A DNA stretch of 30,620 bases from Hymenoscyphus infarciens (lineage: Eukaryota; Ascomycota; Leotiomycetes; Helotiales; Helotiaceae). Positions 21,613 through 30,620 of the stretch are shown in pieces (within the stretch, counting starts at the first letter, position 1; every line of letters begins with the position of its first letter). Both the position numbers and the translations under genes were made by a program. Location: the NCBI GenBank assembly GCA_001414345.1, contig LLCB01000488.1, forward strand, positions 1 through 30,620, given 5' to 3'. The notes under the pieces are model-generated. The model was given only the letters and a program-made list of their open reading frames with translations, did no database searches and was not told the DNA's origin.

Positions 21613-24184
21613 GGATATAGTAGATAAAAGGGTAGAATTAGATAGCTATTATAAATAGAATAAATAAGTTAGTTTTTTTGTTTTTTTCTGTTTTAGTTAA
21701 ATTATAAGTGACTTAAAAACTATATAAGTAAATTCATTAGTACGGTGTTATAAATTATAGTAACCTTATAATAATATCTTAATCTTATACTTAGTTAAGT
21801 TACTTAGATATAGATATAATTAAAGTTTTATAAAGTAGAAAGTAGTTTTAAAGAATATTTTTAAGTATATATTTTTACTTTATAAATAACTTAATAGCCT
21901 AAGTAGTACTACTATAGAAATTAACTTTTTAGAACCTCTACTTTGGTACTAGTATAGTAAATCAACGAAATAACCTATGTTTACTACTTAGATATTTACT
22001 TAGAGGTTATTATAATTACTTAGTTTATTTTATAAGATATACGTTATTAATACTTATAACTCTAAGTTAATAGATCTAACTAAGAATATACTTTAAGATA
22101 TCTATACTAATATTATTATATAAAGATATAAGGTTATATTTTTATTAGTACTTAAATAATATAAAAAAGTTAATTAGTATAAAAAATAAGTAGATGCTAA
22201 AAAAGACATAGTAGAGAATCACTCTTTATAAAATAGCGATAGTAAATAAGATATTCTAGTAATAAGGAATACTAATCTAGTTAAAAGTATATAGCTCCTA
22301 CTAGTAATCCTTAAACTAAAGTAAAGAAGCTATATAGTTATCTATTAAAGGATTAGACTTTAACTACTAGTATTCTACTAAGAAGGAGAAAGGAGAAATA
22401 ATCTTTTAAATTAACCTTTTTAAGGCTTTTACTAATCTATTTCTATCTACTTTATACTAGCTATTAGTTAAGAGTTAATAAATATAAATTAAAAGTTTAT
22501 TTTATAAATAAGCTATATACTAAATAAATACGCCTTCTATTATAAGTAACTAGAGAAAGCCTTATATACTACTATAAACTACTAAAAAAGAACTAGACCT
22601 TTGTTTCATCTTATAACTAATAGTATAAGAGCTTAAATAAGTTATAAGATGTTTCTATAATACTCTCTTAACCCTTTCGTTTATAGTGTTTAGATAGATT
22701 AAGATATACCTTAAACTAAGAAACTATAATAGAGCTCTTATAATTAATATAAGCTATATTTTCTTAAACTATAGATAAGATATCTTTATATTTAATATAG
22801 TATATTTTAGCGTTTTAGATAGTAGTATTTATAAAAAGAGTAAACTAGTTATTTAAAACCTTCTAAATTATATAAAACATTAAAGAAGGTACTATAAGAG
22901 GGAGTAACCTTTTATATATAGTAATATTACTCTTATAATATTTAAATAGTTCTTTAAACTTTAATAGGTATTCCTTAAAAATAATAGCTAAGAATTGTAC
23001 TAAGGTAGTACTAAATCTTACAGATTTTTATAATTTTCTAGAAAAGTCTAAAAGAATAAGATTATCTAGAATAAATAGTAATATCTAGATAAAAGAGATT
23101 AGTATAAGATAGGTTCTAATTTATAGTTATAACTATATACTTAAATAGAGAATATATAACTAGGATATTTATATTTTATTATCTAGGCTAGTATAATAAG
23201 AATAGTAATATAGAGAGGATTAAGAGAGAGATTAGATAGTAGAGGAGCTATAACTTATCTATATAATATTAAGTAGTAATTAAGTATCTAAAGTTATACC
23301 TTTAATATTAATAATTTATTAATATAGGCTTATATATAAGAGGAAGCGCTCTTTAACTTATAAAAAACCATAGATACTAAGATTTCTACTACTAGACTAT
23401 ATTAGTAATAAAAGGATAGAGATTTACTAAAAAATAGATTAATTAGCTTTTTTATAGTTATAATATTCTAAGATATACCTTTGATACTATTAGCTAGTTA
23501 TAGATACTAAGAGTATACTTATAAGCTAGTTTATAGCTTTATCTTATGTTAGTAGCTTATTATAGAGTAGAACCATGGTAGCGTAGTTTTATATATATTA
23601 CTATAAAATACTATAAGAAAGGCTAATCTTATAGATAGTATTATCTAGTTAATCGTTAGTAGATTATAGAAGCTAGAAAGGCTTATAGAAGAGGTGCTTT
23701 AGTTAATCGACTATCTAATTTAGAAGGTAGATATAGAGCTCTAGATTTATATATAGAATCGCTTAGATTAAGCTATCTTAAGTATAAAGGCTAGGGAAAT
23801 AAGAAGGTATTATAATAGGTATATTAAAGTTAAGACTAAGTAATAGTAGAGGTTATATTAGGATTTAGGTTTAGCTAGAGTAAGGAAGCTAAATTTAAAA
23901 TCGAGATACTCTAACTACGTTTTTTAAAGAGATTAGAAACTATATTACTTTATATATTTACTACCTCTAGTATCTTTAGTATATTTATATTCTCTTCTCT
24001 TTATTTTAGCCTTATACTATAAGATTCGTACTCTACTTTCTAATTCCTTATTATACTATATAAGATATTAATATACTTAAAGCGCTCTAGAATACTTAAC
24101 TTTCTTTAAAAAGCGAGTTAATAGAGGATTAGTTTATCTACCTTTTATAAGATTCTATATACTTTATAGTATAAATATATCTTA
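21613..24184. other. RIP-worn DNA, no recognised gene
   Basis: A half monomer of the satellite (AAGTAGTACTACTATAGAAA) lies near 21899. Some CA/TG dinucleotides survive near 22600 (TTTGTTTCATC) and 23570 (AACCATGGTAGCG). No complete element, LTR or terminal inverted repeat was found by eye. Confidence 0.4.
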
Positions 24185-24340
24185 TATCTATATTTATACT
24201 AAAATAAACCTAAGAACCTATCTTAGTATTCTTCCTATCTATATTTACTCTAAAACGAACCTAAGACTTTATTCTATTATTCTTCCTACCTAGATATATG
24301 TTAAAAGAAACTAAGACGAAAAGTAGTATTCGTAGGTTAT
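24185..24340. repeat. 51-bp tandem repeat, about three copies
   Basis: Copies begin at about 24185, 24236 and 24287 with TATCTATATTTA-like sequence and continue through AAACCTAAGA-type and TTCTTCC-type blocks. The period of 51 bp is 17 codons. The third copy is the most diverged. Confidence 0.75.
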
Positions 24341-27300
24341 TTTTAAGTAAATACAACTATAATTATATATAAGAGCCTATATTAGAGATGGTAAATTAGA
24401 GGTTTAGGATAATATATATAGAAAAGTCGAGTAATAGAATATAGAGTAGAATCGAGCTCTAGGCCTTCTTAGTATATAGAGATATATTAAAGGGGAATCT
24501 TATAAGTTATAGTAAGGTTTAGAAGTATTTAGACTTTATTAGATAGGTTAAGAGAGGGAATTACTAAATCTATAGAGCTATAATACCATTTCTAGGTATA
24601 TAGAGTTTACTAAGATATATATAGAAGTTGAACTTAGGTTCTAGAGAAGTTAGTTAATAGAGAAGGCTCTTTTAAGCTATAAATAGGAATAGTAGGTAGA
24701 AAACAGTCTAATTCTAGACTTTCTTTATTTCTATACTTAGAGTTAATTTATTATAAATAAAGAGAGAGAAAGTTTTCTAAATAAATCTCGAATATTACTA
24801 ACTCTATTCTACTTCCTAGTAAGATATATTAAGTCTAGTATATATTATTCTTATTATAAATAGTACTATATAAAAAAGTTATATTAGCGGTTATATTAAG
24901 CTACTTATACTAATAAGAGTATATAGATTTCTAATAAGATAAGATAGAAGGAGATTAATAGAAAGCTTAATAGCTAGGTAATAGCTTTAAAACTATCTAG
25001 ATCTCTTAATAGAAATTTAGTAGATTATAATAAGTTAAATTATCTATAGCTCTATATAGTTAGAACTAATAATCTTATTTAGATATAAATTCTACTAAGA
25101 AGGCGTATTTAAAAGTGTTTAACCCTTAATAAATTAAACGCTTTATAGAACCCCTCTTCTAATTATACTGAATAATAGGCTTCTATATAGTTTGAAATTC
25201 CTAGATATCTTATAAGTAGTATAGGCCTTCTAAAGTTACTACTATCTACTTATTATACTAAATCTATTACTTATTTACTCTTATAATCTCTAAAAATAAC
25301 TACTATATAATATTAAAGTAAATAAGAAAATAATTACACTTATTGTACCTTTAAAGCTTCTCTAGCTTATATAGCTAAATTTCCTTCTTAAAAATTATTT
25401 AGGATTTTACACCTTTTATTCTATTACTTCTAAAGACTTCTTTAATACTACCTACTATTACTAAAACTATCTAACGCTTAGTAGGTTAGGTTAGCTCTTA
25501 ATTTACGTTTATATTTTATTCTATTTTACTTCTATAATTAAATCTAAAATCCTATCTAATATTAAAATCCTATAATACTAAAGAGCTAGTAATATAAGGA
25601 TTATCTTATAAGTGTTAGTTAAATTAGTATTAGCCTTCTTTTTATAATTCTCTTAACTTAGTATATACTAAGTAATATCTAGAAAGCGGTGTTTTCTTTT
25701 ATTTAAATATTCTAATTATTATAAAAAAACATACTTAAATTAAAGTAGAATTATACTTAGCTATATATTTATAAGGTTTCTTTCTAATAAAAGAACATTT
25801 TTTAAATATACTAGATTAAAAGATAGTAAGTATTATAAAACTCTTCTTAAAGACTTAACACTAGAAGAATAAAGCCTAATAATATTAAATTTAAGATAGA
25901 TAGAGTATTTTACTCTAAGAGTATAAGTAAATAAGTAGATTAATAAATAAATAATATAAGAGCTTAATTTTATAGAAGCTAATAAGAAGATTAATAAAGC
26001 TAGGAGTAAGGTTTTAGGCTTTTAAAATAGACTTTATAGAGATAAATTAGAAAAAATAGATAATAATAACCTCTTTACTCTATCTTATAGACGGTTTCTA
26101 GTTAATCTAAAGTAAGCTTCTATAGTATAAATAAAAAAGGTTAATAACCTACTCTATCTACTTACTATATCTAATTATAATCTAGAAATAGGCAACGTTA
26201 ATAAGAACTTAGGTTTATCTATAAAAGAGAATAATAACTAGAAAATAACGAACACAGATTCTAGTCCTCCTACTACTATAGCTATTAGAGATTATTCTAA
26301 CTAGGAAATAGTATATACTATAGCTAGCTCTACTAATACTAATAGGTATAATTATAATTAAAGCTTCTAAGTAGGTAGTATTAAATTTAATTAACTATAT
26401 AATAATAGAGATACTATTCTCTTAAAGAAATATAAAGGGTTTTTTAAAGTATTATATATATCTCTTCTCTTCTAGCTTTTAGCTACTCTCTTTAAGGTAT
26501 ATAATAGCCTATTAAAAGAGATAAAGGTAAATATTAGTAAAACTATGTTATTAATTAATTAACTACTTTTTTAAGTTAAAAGGTATTAAAATAATATAAT
26601 AATATTATAGGATAAAAGAAGTATAGAAGGCTAGTATTAAGAAACTATAAAGGTACTCTACGCTTATATCCTTAGCTATAAGTATAAGGCTATTACTTTA
26701 AAAGAAGTAATTAAATTTCTTAGTATTTAAGTAATTTACTAGATAGTTTATAAAATGTTAGTAAAGGCGCTAGTAAATGAAGATAACTAAGACAATAGGG
26801 TTTAGACGTAAGTTTTTCCTTTTTATAGTTTATATAGTTTTACTAATTCTTTAGAGTATATTTAATATTACTTATATAGACTCGTATATAGTTTACTACT
26901 CTTAATGTCCTCTATAACTATTTTAGATATATAAGAGATTATAAAGCTTTTAATACTTAAGCCGCCTCTTTCTTAAACCTCTATATATCTAATAATTTCT
27001 ATAATCTATATGTCTAGAAGAAAATCGAAGCCGCTATATATAGAGTTATTATAATACTAGTAACTATATTAGAATAAATAAGTATTTAATAAGTTAGATT
27101 TAGTTATCTTATTATAAAATAAGTATATTAGCTAACTAATTATCTAGTACTAAAGTATCTTTTATAAGTATATTCTATATATCTTTCTTATAGAGTTCGT
27201 CTTAAAGCTAAATATTACTTTAGTTATATTATTAATATTCGAGATTAGTCTATATTAATATATGTCTAATTAAGCTAGATATTAGTAATAACCTTTACTA

Positions 27301-27736
27301 AACTAGGTTATTTAATACTTTATTATTCATCTATTACCTAACTCGCTTAAAGTAGTATACCTCTACTACCTTCTATAAACTAACTTCTATATAGTTAATA
27401 GCTTAGATCTTATTAGGCAGTGGGCTTAAATATAGGGTTCTTATAACTATTATCTTTTCCTATTATCTTATTCTTTTCTTTCTTTACTTTTCTTTTATAA
27501 TAATAATATTAAGGTTATATAGTTAGTTTTTTAAGTTAGACTTAAGACTCTACTAGGAAAGTATATATATATGTGTTTTTAGTATTAAAAGAATAAGAAT
27601 AATAGAAGGTTATTTATAGTAAGATATAAAGTTAAATAAAAATAAAAGTTTTACTAGTAATAAGAAAGACCGAGATAGTTTATTAAGCGATATTATAAGT
27701 TTAAGAAGAATATAATATTATATAGATAGAACTAGA
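24341..27736. other. RIP-worn DNA up to the right array, no recognised gene
   Basis: The strand is pyrimidine-rich at about 25380-25640 and purine-rich at about 25800-26700, which could mark two former genes on opposite strands, but no frame was convincing. Isolated CA/TG survivors occur near 26770 (AATGAAGATAAC) and 27418 (GGCAGTGGGC). Confidence 0.4.
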
Positions 27737-28730
27737 CTTTATAAGTACTACTACTTAAACTATAGACTTATATAGTAGTACTACTTAAAAGAGAGACTTA
27801 TATAGTAGTACTATGTAAAATAAAAGCTTATATAGTAATACTACTTAAAAGAGAGACTTACGTAGTAGTACTACTTAAATTATAGACGTATATAGTAATA
27901 ATACTTTAAATATCGACTTAGGTAGTAGTACTACTTATAAGAGAGACTTACGTAGTAGTACTACGTAAAATAGAAGCTTTTATAGTAGTACTACTTAAAA
28001 GAGAGACTTACGTAGTAGTACTACTTAAATTATAGACGTATATAGTAATAATACTTTAAATATCGACTTACGTAGTAGTACTACTTAACAGAGAGACTTA
28101 CGTAGTTATACTACTTAAAAGAGAGACTTATATAGTAGTACTACTTAAAAGAGAGACTTACGTAGTAGTACTACTTAAATATCGACTTACGTAGTAGTAC
28201 TACTTAAAAGAGAGACTTACGTAGTAGTACTACTTAAAATATTAACTTATATAGTACTACTACTTAAAAGAGAGACTTATATAGTAGTACTACTTAAAAG
28301 AGAGACTTATATAGTCGTACTACTTAAAATAAAGACTTACGTAGTAGTACTACTTAAAATATCGACTTACGTAGTAGTACTACTTAAAATATCAACTTAT
28401 ATAGTACTACTACTTAAAAGAGAGACTTATATAGTAGTACTACTTAAAAGAGAGACTTACGTAGTAGTACTACTTAAAATAGAAATTTATATAATAATAC
28501 TACTTAGAATATAAATTTATATTATAGTACTATTTAAAATAGAGACTTACGTAGTAGTACTACTTAAAATATCGACTTACGTAGTAGTACTACTTAAAAG
28601 AGAGACTTACGTAGTAGTACTACTTAAAATAGAAATTTATATAATAATACTACTTAGAATATAACTTTATATTATAATACTATTTAAAATACGTAGTAGT
28701 ACTACTTAAAAGAGAGACTTACGTAGTAGT

Positions 28731-30480
28731 ATTACTTAATAGAGAGACTTACGTAGTTATACTACTTAAAAGAGAGACTTATATAGTAGTACTACTTAAA
28801 ATATCGTCTTATATAGTACTACTACTTAAAATAAAAGCTTATATAGTAATACTACTTAAAAGAGAGACTTACGTAGTAGTACTACTTAAAATATAGACTT
28901 ACGTAGTAGTACTACTTAAAATATCGACTTACGTAGTAATACTACTTAAAAGAGTGACTTACGTAGTAGTACTACTTAAAATATAGACTTACGTAGTAGT
29001 ACTACTTAAAATATTAACTTATATAATAGTACTACTTAAAAGAGAGACTTATATAGTAGTACTACTTAAAAGAGAGACTTATATAGTAGTACTACTTAAA
29101 AGAGAGACTTATATAGTTATACTACTTAAAATAAAGACTTACGTAGTAGTACTACTTAAAATATCGACTTACGTAGTACTACTACTTAAAATATCAACTT
29201 ATGTAGTAGTACTACTTAAAAGAGAGACTTATATAGTAGTACTACTTAAAAGAGAGACTTACGTAGTAGTACTACTTAAAAGAGAGACTTACGTAGTAGT
29301 ACTACTTAAAATAACGACTTACGTAGTACTACTACTTAAAAGAGGGACTTATATAGTAGTACTACTTAAAAGAGAGACTTATATAGTTATACTACTTAAA
29401 ATAAAGACTTACGTAGTAGTACTACTTAAAATATCGACTTACGTAGTACTACTACTTAAAATATCGACTTACGTAGTAGTACTACTTAAAAGAGAGACTT
29501 ACGTAGTAGTACTACTTAAAAGAGAGACTTATATAGTAGTACTACTTAAAAGAGAGACTTATATAGTAATACTACTTAAAAGAGTAACTTATGTAGTAGT
29601 ACTACTTAAAATATAGACTTATATAGTAGTACTACTTAAAATATTGACTTACGTAGTAGTACTACTTAAAAGAGAGACTTACGTAGTAGTACTACTTAAA
29701 AGAGAGACTTATATAGTAGTACTACTTAAAAGAGAGACTTACATAGTAATACTACTTAAAAGAGTAACTTATGTAGTAGTACTACTTAAAATATAGACTT
29801 ATGTAGTAGTACTACTTAAAATATCGACTTATATAATAGTACTACTTAAAAGAGAGACTTACATAGTAGTACTACTTAAAAGAGAGACTTATATAGTAGT
29901 ACTACTTAAAAGAGAGACTTATATAGTTATACTACTTAAAATAAAGACTTATATAATAGTACTACTTAAAATATTAACTTACGTAGTACTACTACTTAAA
30001 ATATCGACTTATGTAGTAGTACTACTTAAAAGAGAGACTTACGTAGTAGTACTACTTAAAAGAGAGACTTACATAGTAGTACTACTTAAAAGAGAGACTT
30101 ACATAGTAGTACTACTTAAAATAACGACTTACGTAGTACTACTACTTAAAAGAGGGACTTATATAGTAGTACTACTTAAAAGAGAGACTTATATAGTCGT
30201 ACTACTTAAAATAAAGACTTACGTAGTAGTACTACTTAAAATATCGACTTACGTAGTACTACTACTTAAAATATTAACTTACGTAGTAGTACTACTTAAA
30301 AGAGAGACTTACGTAGTAGTATTACTTAATAGAGAGACTTACGTAGTTATACTACTTAAAAGAGAGACTTATATAGTAGTACTACTTAAAAGAGAGACTT
30401 ATATAGTAGTACTATATAAAATAAAAGCTTATATAGTAATACTACTTAAAAGAGAGACTTACGTAGTAGTACTACTTAAA
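28731..30480 (-). repeat. Related monomer runs 1590 bp apart in the right array
   Basis: The rare ATTACTTAAT junction occurs at 28731 and 30321, 53 monomers apart. The following five monomers match closely in both places, including the AGTTAT monomer and the AAAGCTT monomer. This suggests a longer block duplication of about 1.6 kb. Confidence 0.6.
29101..30180 (-). repeat. 270-bp (nine-monomer) higher-order repeat in the right array
   Basis: Block 29101-29370 and block 29911-30180 hold nine monomers in matching order. They include the diagnostic ATATAGTTAT monomer first, the ATAACGACTT monomer eighth and the AGAGGGACTT monomer ninth. Further blocks with the same first three monomers start at 29371 and 30181. 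The starts are 270, 540 and 270 bp apart. Confidence 0.8.
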
Positions 30481-30620
30481 ATATCGACTTACGTAGTAGT
30501 ACTACTCAAAAGAGAGACTTACTTAATAGTACTACTCAAATATCGACATATGTAGTAGTACTACTTAAAAGAGAGACTTACGTAGTAGTACTACTTAAAA
30601 TATTAGCTTATATAGTACTA

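Larger units (their letters stand above)
5475..27736. other. RIP-degraded AT-rich core, probable transposon graveyard
   Basis: Across these 22 kb CA and TG are rare while TA is very common and CG persists, on both strands. That is the pattern left by RIP (CpA to TpA). Stop codons are almost all TAA or TAG; TGA is nearly absent because it too contains TpG. No intact ORF is present. RIP acts on duplicated DNA, so the core is most simply old transposable elements or other duplicated sequence. Former reading frames, in-frame repeats and microsatellites are listed separately. No convincing LTR pair, terminal inverted repeat or target-site duplication was found by eye. Confidence 0.8.
27737..30620 (-). 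repeat. Right 30-bp satellite array, about 96 monomers, inverted
   Basis: The same satellite as at 1-5310 appears as its reverse complement: typical monomers read ACTACTTAAAAGAGAGACTT followed by AYRTAGTAGT. It runs to the window edge and probably beyond. Unlike the left array it has indels: a 29-bp monomer near 28171-28200, a 22-bp monomer near 28679-28700 and a 29-bp monomer near 30531-30559. It contains inverted D-type monomers (27881 and 28031), an inverted form of the trimer block at 1-90 and B/C-type AAAATAAAAGCTTATATAG monomers (27821, 28830, 30420). Confidence 0.97.

Noticed and set aside
19321..21725. Possible Tc1/mariner-like element bounded by AAGTGATTTAT and AAGTGACTTAA
   Set aside because: The clear similarity is in direct, not inverted, orientation. 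The inverted comparison needs gaps, and no TA duplication or transposase motif could be shown.
29800..30553. Long open plus-strand frame in the right array
   Set aside because: It has no in-frame ATG and consists only of satellite monomers; upstream it is closed by TAG in ATATAGACTT monomers.
1..30620. Mitochondrial, Plasmodium-like or other simply AT-rich genome
   Set aside because: Depletion is specific to CA and TG while CG remains, and no conserved genes survive. Ordinary AT bias does not do this.
1..30620. Telomere repeats
   Set aside because: TTAGGG or CCCTAA occurs only as isolated words, never in tandem.

Overview
The window is about three-quarters A+T and almost lacks the dinucleotides CA and TG, while CG, CC, CT and TA remain. 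Whole 60-base lines contain no CA or TG at all. A merely AT-rich genome (Plasmodium, an organelle) would not show this. It is the footprint expected from repeat-induced point mutation (RIP: CpA to TpA on both strands), so the best reading is a heterochromatic AT-rich block of a filamentous ascomycete (Pezizomycotina), possibly centromeric or subtelomeric. I see no intact gene, tRNA or rRNA.

Layout. (1) Positions 1 to about 5310 are a 30-bp satellite of about 176 monomers. The first 175 keep exact 30-bp register. Monomer subfamilies are arranged into higher-order repeats of 90 and 300 bp. (2) About 5311-5474 is a degenerate array edge followed by a 58-bp pure pyrimidine tract. (3) About 5475-27736 is 22 kb of RIP-worn DNA, probably the remains of transposable elements or other duplicated genes. 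Several stretches keep a reading frame interrupted almost only by TAA/TAG, the stops RIP makes from Gln and Trp codons. They also hold short tandem repeats whose periods are multiples of three (9, 27, 39, 48/54, 51, 75/78 bp), as expected for former protein repeats. No family could be named. (4) About 27737 to the end is a second array of the same 30-bp satellite, about 96 monomers, in the opposite orientation. It shares diagnostic monomer subfamilies with the left array and has its own 270-bp higher-order repeat.

The most interesting structure is therefore a pair of inverted, internally ordered satellite arrays bracketing a RIP-degraded core. Stray monomers inside the core include a miniature inverted pair of dimers near 13.4-13.55 kb. 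Within the satellite, particular dinucleotide positions occur as CG, TG, CA and TA, which looks like a record of cytosine deamination on both strands. The monomer carries the 12-bp palindrome AGTAGTACTACT, so each array is a dense series of dyads and the two arrays could pair as arms of a very large hairpin.

Limits: no alignment, dinucleotide count or database search could be run. Frame assignments in the core are weak, because random frames in DNA of this composition already carry roughly 8-15% TAA/TAG codons.
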